A DNA stretch of 60,475 nt from Flintibacter muris (GTDB lineage Bacteria > Bacillota > Clostridia > Oscillospirales > Oscillospiraceae): positions 1-60,475 of the forward strand of contig NZ_CALPCP010000025.1 of NCBI RefSeq assembly GCF_943192995.1, written 5' to 3'. Below are positions 8,845 to 16,310 of this stretch, piece after piece. The stretch's first letter is position 1; every line of letters starts with the position of its first letter. A program made the position numbers and the translations under genes. The notes under the pieces were generated by a model. That model was not told the DNA's origin, searched no databases, and worked only from the letters and a program-made list of their open reading frames with translations.

Positions 8845-10155
8845 GTGCAAAAGTTCTCTTTAAAAAACCGAGATCTCTATTTGAACAGGATAATTGCATT
8901 TCAAGATACCGAAATGATCAAAGTTATAACTGGCATTCGTCGCTGTGGCAAATCCAGCCTTATGAAACTGATGGCACAGCATTTGCTTGAAACTGGCATT
9001 ACTCAGGATCAGATCTTGGAAATGAACTTTGAGTCTATGAGTTTTCCTGATATGGATGTCAGGGGCTTTTATGAATATGTGAAAGCTCGGATCCTACCCG
9101 ATCAGCGGATGTACCTGTTTTTCGATGAAGTACAGCGAATTCCAAGTTGGGAAAATGCAGTCAACTCCTTCCGAGTAGATTTTGATTGCGACATCTATAT
9201 CACAGGTTCAAATGCTTATCTGCTGTCTTCAGAACTATCCACCTATCTGTCAGGCCGATATGTGGAAATCAAGGTACTCCCCCTTTCTTTTAGAGAATTT
9301 TTGGATTTCCATGGGTACACGGTGACGGAAAAGAAGTCGCCTACCGGGGCATTGAAACGTCGAATTACCGACCAGGACGGCGACATTTACGATGAGCGGG
9401 AATTGTTCAACGAATACGCCCGGTTCGGTGGGATGCCTATGCTGGCTGACGTGGGGCTGGAAATTGACCGCGTAACTGCCGCTTTGGACGGCGTGTACTC
9501 CGCCGCTGTTGTCAACGACATTCTGGAGCGGGAAAAGCGCAAAGGCCGCAGAACCATCACCGATCCAATCTTACTCCGCAAGATTATCATGTTTTTGGCG
9601 GATAATATTGGCAATAATGTGTCTGCGACCTCTATCGGCAATACGCTGGTCAATGAAGGCCTGCTAGAAGAAAAAGGCCGCAGGAAACCTGCGGTGCATA
9701 CCATCCAGAGCTATATTGAGGCATTGCTGGAGGCGTATATCTTCTACGAAATCAAGCGGTTCGACATCAAGGGCCGGGAATATCTGCGAACGCTGGGGAA
9801 GTATTATATCGTGGATATGGGCTTGCGGAACTACTTGCTAGGCTACCGAGACGGAGACAGTGGGCATATTTTAGAAAACATCATTTATTTTGAACTACTG
9901 CGTCAAGGATATGATGTGGCCATTGGAAAGATTGACAATCAGGAAGTGGATTTCATTGCCACTAAGGCGGATGAGAAGAAGTATATCCAAGTCACAGAAA
10001 ACATGAATGCCCCAGAAACCCGGGAACGTGAACTGGCACCTTTGCGAAAGATTCGGGATAATTATGAGAAACTGGTTATTGCACTGGAGTGTGATTTGAC
10101 ACAAACTCAAGATGGGATTAAACTTATAAGAGCATTGGATTTCCTGCTAATATGA
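8845..10155 (+). CDS. AAA ATPase with DUF4143 domain
   Basis: An ATP-binding protein of the AAA_14/DUF4143 family (about 436 residues). The Walker A loop GIRRCGKSS lies about 35 residues in, Walker B is YLFFDEVQRI, and a sensor strand YITGSNAYLLSSEL follows. The C-terminal DUF4143 part ends with a PD-(D/E)xK-like pattern (EVDFIATKADEKKYIQV). The family is common in gut anaerobes and its role is unclear, with defence or stress often suggested. GTGs at 8833, 8836 and 8845 are possible starts; 8845 is preferred because GGTGG lies eight bases upstream. It precedes the ABC-3C operon. Confidence 0.85.
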   Translation: MQKFSLKNRDLYLNRIIAFQDTEMIKVITGIRRCGKSSLMKLMAQHLLETGITQDQILEMNFESMSFPDMDVRGFYEYVKARILPDQRMYLFFDEVQRIPSWENAVNSFRVDFDCDIYITGSNAYLLSSELSTYLSGRYVEIKVLPLSFREFLDFHGYTVTEKKSPTGALKRRITDQDGDIYDERELFNEYARFGGMPMLADVGLEIDRVTAALDGVYSAAVVNDILEREKRKGRRTITDPILLRKIIMFLADNIGNNVSATSIGNTLVNEGLLEEKGRRKPAVHTIQSYIEALLEAYIFYEIKRFDIKGREYLRTLGKYYIVDMGLRNYLLGYRDGDSGHILENIIYFELLRQGYDVAIGKIDNQEVDFIATKADEKKYIQVTENMNAPETRERELAPLRKIRDNYEKLVIALECDLTQTQDGIKLIRALDFLLI

Positions 10156-10318
10156 TGTTAACTACTGTGAAACTGAGCGTTAAGCATATTGAATAATGTA
10201 GAGACTTCCTCATAATCAAAATATTGAAAATGAGTCATACATTGGTAGATTATGAAGCAAAGCATTTTTAATCTTGCAATAATTAGTCAGCATATTTGTA
10301 TGTATAGGAGGAGTTATT

Positions 10319-11476
10319 GTGACAAAAGCGGTAAATGATGCCACTGGACAGAAAGCCGGCGACATTTTTCAGTATTTAGTTGCTTTGCGAGACTGCTTTG
10401 AACTGGAAGAAGGAGACACACTCCAAATTGAAGTTAATGGAGATGTAAGTATTCTTACTGGGACTGCTGGAAAATTTCAAAAAGAAATTAAACATCACTT
10501 TGGGAAAACATCATTGAATGAAAGGAATATTGATTTCTGGAAAACATTAGCCAACTGGTATGATGACTTTGACAGAATAAAGGTTTTTAGCTCTTTAATC
10601 CTCTATTGTACTTCTGAAATAAAAACATCATCCCCACTCTATAATTGGAATAAATTGAGCAAAGAAGATAAATTAGGAAAGTTGGAATCAATCGGATCTC
10701 TCTCAAAAAAACGAGAAGAGGGTTTTCGAAAACAGTATATACGGATTTTTCATCAGGGTTATGATAAGGACAAGTTATTAGAAATACTTGGGAAGTTTTG
10801 GATTGAATCCTCTCGGAAAAATATAGTGGGGATTTCTGAAGAGTTTTCTAAATATATTGGTCATATTCCAGACACAAATAGGGACTCCTTTATCGGCGCA
10901 TTACTTGGTCGAATACTGATTTTAGTAAAAGATCCTCCACATAAATGGGAGGTAACACGTGCAGCATTCGAGAAAATGTTACAAGCGGAATCTGCTGCAC
11001 ATATAGATGCTCAGAAAAGATCATTGCCAACAGAATTTGCACAGAGTGAAGTTCCTATTGAGCAGGAAAATGAGCTGCAAGATAAAAGATTTGTTAAAGC
11101 TATACATGATATTGCATATACCCAGATGGTTCATGATGCTATATCGGATTATTGGAAAATGGACATGACCGTTTTCCAATATTTTCACAATGATATTTTG
11201 TACCTATCAAGTATTGATGCATATAAAGACAGCCTCTCAAAAAAACTTTTCTATGCAAAAGGGCAGAAGAAACTGGATGCAATCGGGAAAAAACAAGCAG
11301 AACAGATACTCATTTCTCAGAAATTGTATCTTTGTGCCATGGAGTGGGATGCGGCTGATTTTGGCTCCATAATTGATAACCAATACTTTTTCCAACATGG
11401 CGTAATTCATGATCTCGTTGACGATGGCGGTTTTGAGTGGAAAATAGGAGGAGAAGATGAGCATCAATCAAATTAA
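10319..11476 (+). CDS. ABC three-component (ABC-3C) system, C-terminal-domain component
   Basis: A 385-residue protein that I assign to the effector-like first gene of an ABC-3C conflict system, mainly from its two partners downstream. The N-terminal 80 residues resemble a restriction-endonuclease-like fold: GQKAGDIFQYLVAL, then acidic strand IEVNGDVSIL and QKEIKHHF. The C-terminal half is helical and ends QHGVIHDLVDDGGFEWKI, as in this group. The GTG start has AGGAGGAG seven bases upstream. The last 20 bases overlap the middle-component gene. AT-rich composition contrasts with the core chromosome. Nuclease activity is inference. Confidence 0.7.
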   Translation: MTKAVNDATGQKAGDIFQYLVALRDCFELEEGDTLQIEVNGDVSILTGTAGKFQKEIKHHFGKTSLNERNIDFWKTLANWYDDFDRIKVFSSLILYCTSEIKTSSPLYNWNKLSKEDKLGKLESIGSLSKKREEGFRKQYIRIFHQGYDKDKLLEILGKFWIESSRKNIVGISEEFSKYIGHIPDTNRDSFIGALLGRILILVKDPPHKWEVTRAAFEKMLQAESAAHIDAQKRSLPTEFAQSEVPIEQENELQDKRFVKAIHDIAYTQMVHDAISDYWKMDMTVFQYFHNDILYLSSIDAYKDSLSKKLFYAKGQKKLDAIGKKQAEQILISQKLYLCAMEWDAADFGSIIDNQYFFQHGVIHDLVDDGGFEWKIGGEDEHQSN

Positions 11477-11939
11477 AAAACTCAGTATGAATGAACATTA
11501 TTATGCACTTTTGCTTCAATGCTTTCTTAGTGGATACGGATCTTCGTGTCATATAAAAAAAGCCCTAATGTCTTTACCAATCCTTACATACTCAGAATCG
11601 AGAGAAAGGCTGAAAACTGCTAAAACTACAAGTAGGGTCAACACGATTTTTTCTGAAAAACAAGAGGTACGTGGAAACGAGATCTCAGGAAGAGAGCGAT
11701 TAACAGGTTTTGCACAGAGATACAATATATTACTCCCATATGGGAAAAAAGCAATAATAATCCTTTCTTCGGAAGGCAAAGCAACAGTAGTAGGTTGTGA
11801 GATAAACTTGTTAAAGGAAACAACTTATAAGGCATACAACGGAGAGGTGCGGGAATGGCTTCGCTGTGCTTTTTATCTTGGCAAAATATTCTCAAAGACT
11901 ACATATGACCACTTAGCATATTATCTGGGGGTGGAATAA
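11457..11939 (+). CDS. ABC-3C system middle component
   Basis: A 160-residue protein that fits the small middle component of ABC-3C systems: an N-terminal helical region (LSMNEHYYALLLQCFL), a central basic part and a terminal winged-helix-like segment (EVREWLRCAFYLGKIFSKTTYDHLAYYLGV). It should bridge the ABC ATPase and the C-terminal-domain protein. The ATG at 11457 has an AGGAGGAG ribosome site and lies inside the preceding gene. The gene ends one base before the ATPase start, so all three are translated in series. Confidence 0.72.
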   Translation: MSINQIKKLSMNEHYYALLLQCFLSGYGSSCHIKKALMSLPILTYSESRERLKTAKTTSRVNTIFSEKQEVRGNEISGRERLTGFAQRYNILLPYGKKAIIILSSEGKATVVGCEINLLKETTYKAYNGEVREWLRCAFYLGKIFSKTTYDHLAYYLGVE

Positions 11940-11940
11940 A

Positions 11941-12105
11941 ATGAAAAGCTACATTAGCGCAATTATTCTATTCTGTCAAAATGGAGAGAAACGGATTGTC
12001 TCGCTGGAACCTGGGGTGAACATTATTACTGGTGAATCAAAAACAGGTAAGAGTGCATTATTGGAGGTAATTGACTACTGTTTGTGTAGTACCCGGTGTA
12101 CAGTA
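11941..12105 (+). pseudogene. ABC-3C ATPase (DUF3732), 5' part cut by an inserted element
   Basis: The first 55 codons of an SMC/Rad50-like ABC ATPase of the DUF3732 type. The Walker A loop GESKTGKS lies at residues 31-38 and is followed by IDYCLCSTRCTV. At codon 55 the homology stops and the frame runs into the mobile element, ending at 12225. The missing part resumes at 17967 with CCA AAA GGA (PKG), exactly in frame after the GTA codon that ends here. The ATG follows the middle-component stop directly, with GGGGGTGG upstream. The gene product is split in the state shown. Confidence 0.88.
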
Positions 12106-12130
12106 TCTTCCCTTAACAAGAGCATACATA
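12104..12130. repeat. Left end of serine-recombinase element (attL-type)
   Basis: After the TA core, the end carries CTTAACAAG and then GCATACA. The right end read in reverse gives TA, seven further bases, CTTAACAAG and GCACACA. The two ends therefore form an imperfect inverted repeat of about 26 bases. Confidence 0.75.
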
Positions 12131-12165
12131 CGCACAACAAACTAAATGGGCTGTCAACCTTACAC

Positions 12166-12205
12166 AAAACACCGCTTCCGCTAAAAAACGGAGCGGTGTT
12201 TTTGT
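12166..12205. terminator. Bidirectional terminator inside left end of element
   Basis: AAAACACCGCT and AGCGGTGTTTT (plus inner CCG/CGG) form a long stem with an A-tract before and a T-tract after it. It should stop ABC-3C transcription entering the element and also stop reverse transcription. Confidence 0.8.
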
Positions 12206-12208
12206 ATG

Positions 12209-12233
12209 GCTTCTGGTCACCGTGACCAGAAGC
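12209..12233. repeat. Palindromic repeat copy 1 of 4
   Basis: Arm GCTTCTGGTCAC, one central C, then its exact complement. The same palindrome returns at 13091, 15344 and 16241, each time between modules of the element. Confidence 0.85.
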
Positions 12234-12274
12234 ACCCCGCCTATTTTCCCCGTTCCGTCCACGGAGGCTCTGCT

Positions 12275-12418
12275 GGATTATCCCCCGTCGCCGCGCCACC
12301 CATAGCACAGCCGGGGCAGCCTGTCAAGGGCAAAGCCGCCGCTACGCGGCGGTGCTCCGCACCCTTGACAGGCTGCCCCGGTTGTGCTACCTCCCAAGGC
12401 GCGACGGGGGATATATCC
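12275..12418. repeat. Long inverted repeat upstream of mobC
   Basis: Positions 12303-12330 pair with 12362-12389 (27 of 28 bases; the exception is a G-T wobble). The stem continues outward with TATCCCCCGTCG against CGACGGGGGATA. The 31-base apex contains a second perfect hairpin, CCGCCGC-TAC-GCGGCGG at 12336-12352. The rest of the gap 12226-12646 holds no gene I can support. Such a structure could be an oriT/single-strand origin or a regulatory RNA. Confidence 0.8.
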
Positions 12419-12646
12419 TCCAGAGCCGCCCCCTTTCCCTGGATAGGGAAAGGGCGGGGGGATAGAGTCGAACCGCTTCCCCCTCAAACCGCTGTCTTTC
12501 CACGGCTGATATGTGGACAATTAGCAATTTCAAAGCTTTGCCCCGCAAGGGTTTCCGGCCCTGGTTTCATAGGGGCTGGTATAGTATCATTCCCCAGGCC
12601 CAATTTATCGGAATACTGTCAACATTTGAATTTATGGGAGGTATCT

Positions 12647-13048
12647 ATGAGTAGCAAAAAATCAGTGGCTTACGGCTCCGAAAGTCAGTCAACAGTAGTT
12701 GCAGGAAAGAAACGTATTCGGAGTACATCGGTTTGTGTCTGGCTGTCCCAGGATGAACAGGCAAAAATCCGGGAACGTATGGCAGATGTGGGCATCCGCA
12801 ACCTTTCGGCCTATATGCGGAAAATGGCTCTTAACGGCTATGTACTTCATGTTGACCTCGCTCCTGTCAAAGAAATCGTCTCTCTGCAAAGGCGGTGCGC
12901 AAATAATCTCAATCAGATTGCTGTCCGGGCAAATACCCAAGGAGGAGTTTACCCCAATGAAATCAAGGCTCTGCAAAAAGATTATGCGGATTTATGGGAA
13001 CCGCTCTCTGAACTGCTGGAGAGACTTTCGGAGATAGTGGCGCTGTAA
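12647..13048 (+). CDS. mobC: MobC-type relaxosome accessory protein
   Basis: A 133-residue DNA-binding mobilization protein. The N-terminus is basic and is followed by a ribbon-helix-helix-like segment (IRSTSVCVWLSQDEQAKIRERM, NLSAYMRKMALNGYV) and the conserved NLNQIAVRAN motif of the MobC family, which helps the relaxase melt and nick oriT. The frame is open from 12206, but GGGAGG precedes the ATG at 12647 at normal distance and gives the family length. MobC normally overlaps the relaxase gene; here only about 260 non-coding bases follow before a TetR gene, so the relaxase gene is absent. Confidence 0.88.
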   Translation: MSSKKSVAYGSESQSTVVAGKKRIRSTSVCVWLSQDEQAKIRERMADVGIRNLSAYMRKMALNGYVLHVDLAPVKEIVSLQRRCANNLNQIAVRANTQGGVYPNEIKALQKDYADLWEPLSELLERLSEIVAL

Positions 13049-13090
13049 GCGCATAAGGCCCAGGAGCGTCAGCGACGGGGCCGCAGACAG

Positions 13091-13123
13091 GGGAGCTTCT
13101 GGTCACGGTGACCAGAAGCTCCC
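13091..13123. repeat. Palindromic repeat copy 2 of 4
   Basis: A perfect palindrome with 16-base arms (GGGAGCTTCTGGTCAC) around a single G. The core equals the copy at 12209. It is followed by a GC-rich stretch with GGGGGCACCCC at 13132-13143 and GCATTTTCGC-AAG-GCGAAAATCGC, an oriT-like arrangement. Confidence 0.85.
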
Positions 13124-13246
13124 GGCGGGTTTGGGGGCACCCCAACAAGCATTTTCGCAAGGCGAAAATCGCAAGTGTTATACACTTGCCCTGCTTGCCA
13201 CTTACGTGCTCCCTTGGAAACTCCCGCAAAATTATGTATGTGGCTA

Positions 13247-13303
13247 TTGACAAAACACCTATCTCCCCCTATAATTAAACTAAGAGTCTAATTATAGGGG
13301 GAG
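13247..13303 (+). promoter_or_regulatory. Promoter and palindromic operator of the TetR operon
   Basis: A consensus promoter TTGACA (13247-13252), 17-base spacer, TATAAT (13270-13275). A perfect inverted repeat with 15-base arms, CTCCCCCTATAATTA at 13263-13277 and its complement at 13289-13303, covers the -10 box and the GGGGGAG ribosome site. Binding by the encoded TetR protein would block its own operon; autoregulation is inferred from this position. Confidence 0.85.
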
Positions 13304-13308
13304 ATACT

Positions 13309-13953
13309 ATGGGCCGACGAAAAAAGGAGCCAAGAAGTGTACATCGGGAAAACATTGCATCTGTGGCCTCTCAATTATTTGCTGAAAGAGGTATTTCCTC
13401 AACGTCTATGGATGACATAGCTAAGGCGGCAGGATATAGCAAAGCAACTCTCTATGTGTACTTTGAAAACAAGGAAGAAATTGTAAGCATATTAGTGTTA
13501 GACAGCATGAAAAAACTTTGTTCCTATATTTCTTCTGCTTTACAACATCAAAAGTCAACAAGGGCAAAGTACGACTTGATCTGCAAAGAGTTAGTACGGT
13601 ATCAGGAAGAATATCCTTTTTATTTTAAGATGACGCTTGAAAAAATCAATATCAATTTTGAAAACCAGGATTTCTTCCCGGAAGAAAAAGAAAGTTATCA
13701 GGTAGGAGAAGAAATAAACAAAATGATAAAAGGACTTTTGCTGTCCGGTATTGAAAGCGGTGATCTGCGCCGTGATATGGAACTTATACCAACATCATTT
13801 TCATGTTGGGGGATGCTATCGGGACTTATTCTTTTGGCAGCGAATAAAAAGGACTACATCCAAAAGGAAATGGGCTTGTCCCCAAACGAATTTCTTCAAC
13901 ACGGCTTTAACATGATTTATCAATCTATTGCAAATACGGAGGAAACACAGTGA
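13309..13953 (+). CDS. TetR/AcrR family transcriptional regulator
   Basis: A 214-residue repressor with the classic N-terminal TetR helix-turn-helix: IASVASQLFAERGISSTSMDDIAKAAGYSKATLYVYFENKEEI in residues 15-60. The C-terminal half is a helical ligand-binding domain of unknown ligand. It heads an operon with a flavodoxin-like reductase and a membrane FMN-binding protein; its stop overlaps the next start (GTGA). A strong promoter embedded in a perfect palindrome lies upstream, so it probably represses its own operon and responds to a redox-active or toxic small molecule; the ligand is speculation. Confidence 0.92.
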   Translation: MGRRKKEPRSVHRENIASVASQLFAERGISSTSMDDIAKAAGYSKATLYVYFENKEEIVSILVLDSMKKLCSYISSALQHQKSTRAKYDLICKELVRYQEEYPFYFKMTLEKININFENQDFFPEEKESYQVGEEINKMIKGLLLSGIESGDLRRDMELIPTSFSCWGMLSGLILLAANKKDYIQKEMGLSPNEFLQHGFNMIYQSIANTEETQ

Positions 13954-14462
13954 ATTCAAAAAAGGTACTTGCTATTTTAGGCAGTCCTCGTGCGGATGGA
14001 GTAACTGCCACCATGTTAGACTATTCAATCCGCGAAGCAGAAAAAGCTGGATATATCGTGAGCAAAATCAATTTGTACGAAAAGCAAATATCCTTTTGCA
14101 CTGGATGCAGAAGGTGTCTGGACTCTGGAATGTGTATTCAAAAAGACGATATGCAAGAAATCGTTCTATTGTTGCACGAAAGTCAAATTGTACTTCTTGC
14201 GGCACCTACATATTGGGCTAATGTCCCCGCCCCGGTAAAAAATCTGTTTGACCGTTTGCTGGGAACGGCTATGAAAGAAACTGCAACATTTCCAGAACCT
14301 CGATTGTCCGGGAAAAAATATATGCTCTTGACCGCCTGCAATACGCCAGCCCCATTTTCGTGGTTATTTGGACAGAGCAGGGGAGCAATACGAAACATGG
14401 ACGAATTTTTCAAAACCGCTGGGATGAAGTCAATGGGGAGTAGTCTGTGCAAATACTGGTAA
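13950..14462 (+). CDS. Flavodoxin-family NAD(P)H-dependent FMN reductase, 3' end frameshifted
   Basis: A flavodoxin-fold reductase with the FMN phosphate loop GSPRADGVTATML near the start, the Cys pair CTGCRRC, and APTYWANVPAPVKNLFDRL. As read it stops at 170 residues with KYW. In the next frame the expected tail follows (ANTGKAKKVPEQIWRK) and ends at 14517, overlapping the next ATG as ATGA. One extra G in the GGGG run at 14435-14438 explains both facts. Start is GTG at 13950, overlapping the TetR stop, with GGAGG upstream. The product would feed electrons from NAD(P)H to flavin or quinone-like substrates. Confidence 0.85.
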   Translation: MNSKKVLAILGSPRADGVTATMLDYSIREAEKAGYIVSKINLYEKQISFCTGCRRCLDSGMCIQKDDMQEIVLLLHESQIVLLAAPTYWANVPAPVKNLFDRLLGTAMKETATFPEPRLSGKKYMLLTACNTPAPFSWLFGQSRGAIRNMDEFFKTAGMKSMGSSLCKYW

Positions 14463-14513
14463 AGCAAAGAAAGTACCTGAACAGATATGGCGAAAAATAG
14501 AGAGGTGTTGGAG

Positions 14514-14915
14514 ATGAAATGCTCTATAAAAAAAGCAACCGTAACCATTATTGCTTTAGCTATTTTGGTAGGAGGCATTTTTCTTACAATCTATTTGAAG
14601 CAAGTGGCCGATTATAAGCACGCTGTAAGTGAAATTTCTATTGAAGAAATCTGCCTTTCGGATATTCCGAATGGGGTCTATATTGGCGAATGCGATGTTA
14701 ATTTCATCCATGCTAAAGTAGAAGTTACAGTACATGGTGGAGTAATTACAAACATCCGTATTTTAGAACACAAAAATGAGCGGGGCCAAGCTGCGGAAGC
14801 AGTTGTTGAGAAAATTATTTCAGAACAGAGGATAGATGTTGATGCCGTAACAGGCGCAACCAATTCCAGTACAGTTTTGAAAAAGGCAGTTGAAAACGCC
14901 CTTAAGGACAATTAG
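14514..14915 (+). CDS. Membrane-anchored FMN-binding domain protein
   Basis: A 133-residue protein with one N-terminal membrane helix (residues 8-28) and an extracytoplasmic FMN_bind domain. The flavinylation motif is visible as TGAT at residues 113-116 (DAVTGATNSST), where FMN would be attached covalently to the second Thr by an ApbE-type transferase. Such proteins carry electrons across or outside the membrane in NQR/RNF-like and extracellular electron-transfer systems. The ATG at 14514 is preceded by GAGGTGTTGGAG and overlaps the ancestral reductase stop. No ApbE gene is in the window. Confidence 0.88.
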   Translation: MKCSIKKATVTIIALAILVGGIFLTIYLKQVADYKHAVSEISIEEICLSDIPNGVYIGECDVNFIHAKVEVTVHGGVITNIRILEHKNERGQAAEAVVEKIISEQRIDVDAVTGATNSSTVLKKAVENALKDN

Positions 14916-14940
14916 CGAAAAGTTAAGGTGGTAAATGTTA

Positions 14941-15105
14941 ATGGAATGGATACTTTGCCCTATATGCGGGAATAAGACCCGCGACAGAATACGAGAAGAT
15001 ACTGTCTTAAGAAATTATCCTCTTTTCTGTCCAAAATGCAAAAAGGAAACTATAATTGACGCAAAGAATTTGAAAATAACAGTTATCAAAGAGCCAGACG
15101 CATAG
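14941..15105 (+). CDS. Cysteine-rich KTR domain protein
   Basis: A 54-residue zinc-ribbon protein with WILCPICGNKTRDR and LFCPKCKKE, the two CxxC pairs and the KTR triplet that names the family. The family is frequent in clostridial conjugative and mobilizable elements and has no established role. An ATG at 14935 is two codons upstream; AAGGTGG lies before both. A terminator follows immediately. Confidence 0.85.
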   Translation: MEWILCPICGNKTRDRIREDTVLRNYPLFCPKCKKETIIDAKNLKITVIKEPDA

Positions 15106-15112
15106 ACGCAGG

Positions 15113-15154
15113 GCCGATAACACGCAGATGAAAAATGCGGTTATCGGCTTTTCT
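15113..15154 (+). terminator. Terminator after the TetR/flavin/KTR operon
   Basis: GCCGATAAC (15113-15121) pairs with GTTATCGGC (15140-15148) and is followed by TTTTC. The gap up to 15436 holds this hairpin, a second hairpin with a T7 run at 15292-15337 and one palindromic repeat; no other gene is seen. Confidence 0.8.
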
Positions 15155-15291
15155 ATCGAAAGGTACGGCAGCCGTTAGGAGGTTAATGCTGTGCCTTTCT
15201 ATTTTATTCCCCCACCTGACTTGTCAAAAAAAGCCCTTTCCCCCTAAAGGGCAGCCCTGGCCGCAACCGCGAAAATTGTAATATCCCGTCG

Positions 15292-15337
15292 CCCAGACAC
15301 GTCCGTATAGTCTTGCGCTGTGCGGGCGTTTTTTTAT
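15292..15337 (+). terminator. Possible terminator before sigma-factor gene
   Basis: CGCCC and GGGCG with an inner ACA/TGT pair form an interrupted stem followed by seven T residues. Confidence 0.45.
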
Positions 15338-15343
15338 CCCGGC

Positions 15344-15368
15344 GCTTCTGGTCACCGTGTCCAGAGGC
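15344..15368. repeat. Palindromic repeat copy 3 of 4
   Basis: GCTTCTGGTCAC-C-GTG then TCCAGAGGC: the same repeat with two changes in the right arm. Confidence 0.8.
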
Positions 15369-15436
15369 TCGCTGCCGCTCCCCGCCCCTCCATTTCGATC
15401 TGTCCCTTTCCGCCAACATCGAAATGGAGGTTACTT

Positions 15437-15859
15437 ATGACAACCATCAAATTAAACCGCTACTATCCCCACCTGACCGAAAATATCACCCTGGAAGTTT
15501 CCGACGAAATCGCCGTCGTTCTCTCCACCGGGGGCTGCCAGTGTGACAGCTACAAGCGCCGCAAGCGGGAGCATAACGAGTGTTCCCTGGACGTTGACCC
15601 CGGCTTTGAGCCGGATGTGATGTTCCCTCCCCTGACCCCGGAGGAAATCATTCTGGACGAGGAAAACCGTTCCGTCCTCTACGCCGCCCTTGACCGTCTC
15701 CCGCCCATCCAGGCCCGGAGAGTGTATGCCCACTACATTCTGGGCAAGAAAAAGTCCGAGATTGCCAGGGCTGAAAATGTGGTGGAAAGCTCTATTTGCA
15801 GCAGTATTCGCCGGGGCTTGAAAAATCTCTGTGAAATTTTGAAAAATTTTTACAGGTAG
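15437..15859 (+). CDS. Element-encoded sigma-70-like region 4 protein
   Basis: A 140-residue sigma-factor-like protein typical of clostridial conjugative elements. The N-terminal half is a divergent element-specific part. The C-terminal half is sigma region 4: LYAALDRLPPIQARRVYAHYILGKKKSEIARAENVVESSICSSIRRGLKNL contains the helix-turn-helix. The frame is open from 15320, but GGAGG precedes the ATG at 15437 and the family begins with MTTIKLN-like residues. It may control excision or transfer genes of its element. Confidence 0.85.
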   Translation: MTTIKLNRYYPHLTENITLEVSDEIAVVLSTGGCQCDSYKRRKREHNECSLDVDPGFEPDVMFPPLTPEEIILDEENRSVLYAALDRLPPIQARRVYAHYILGKKKSEIARAENVVESSICSSIRRGLKNLCEILKNFYR

Positions 15860-16277
15860 GGAGCAACAAACGGCCCTTTTCCCGCCTGATAGGTAAGGAG
15901 GCTTATACACTGAGGACAACTGAATACACAGTATTCCAGGCACAAAACCTGTGTGAATAGCGACGAAAGGCGCGCCGCCAGGACAGCCCGCTTGAGGAGG
16001 TGAAGAAAGCGGGCCGAGCGATTAACGCAAGCCTTTGACCCGGCCCCGGCAAGCCGGGCGCGACGACAGCGCGGGGGATTATGAAACTTGCTCACGCCCT
16101 CCCATAGACTTGCGGGGGAGCTTCGCAATCCTGCGGAGCTATGACAGCCGGAGCCGCCGGCGGCCTGGGGTGCTCCCCTGTGCCGGGGTGCGTGGCAAAT
16201 ACGGCGCAATTATAGATCGAAATGGAATTATCCTCGCTGGGCTTCTGGTCACCGTGACCAGAGGTGGGGCAAGGTTG
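15860..16277. other. GC-rich structured gap before serine recombinase
   Basis: No gene with a start and ribosome site is seen in this stretch. It contains several stable stems: AGCCCGCTT/AAGCGGGC around 15985-16015, ACACAG/CTGTGT around 15919-15953, and CCCGGC/GCCGGG around 16041-16059. The purine-rich linker GAGGAGGTGAAGAAAG sits in one loop. It could be a structured RNA leader or a cis site for the recombinase. Confidence 0.5.
16241..16265. repeat. Palindromic repeat copy 4 of 4
   Basis: GCTTCTGGTCAC-C-GTGACCAGAGG: one changed base in the right arm relative to copy 1. Confidence 0.85.
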
Positions 16278-16310
16278 AAAGACAGCACTTTTCCGGGTGC
16301 TGTCTTTCTG
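16278..16310 (+). terminator. Terminator upstream of serine recombinase
   Basis: AAAGACAGCAC (16278-16288) pairs with GTGCTGTCTTT (16297-16307). It separates the recombinase from upstream transcripts. Confidence 0.75.

Noticed and set aside
12206..12646. Extension of the mobC frame upstream
   Set aside because: It runs through the palindrome and the long inverted repeat; the mobC family starts at 12647, where GGGAGG is present.
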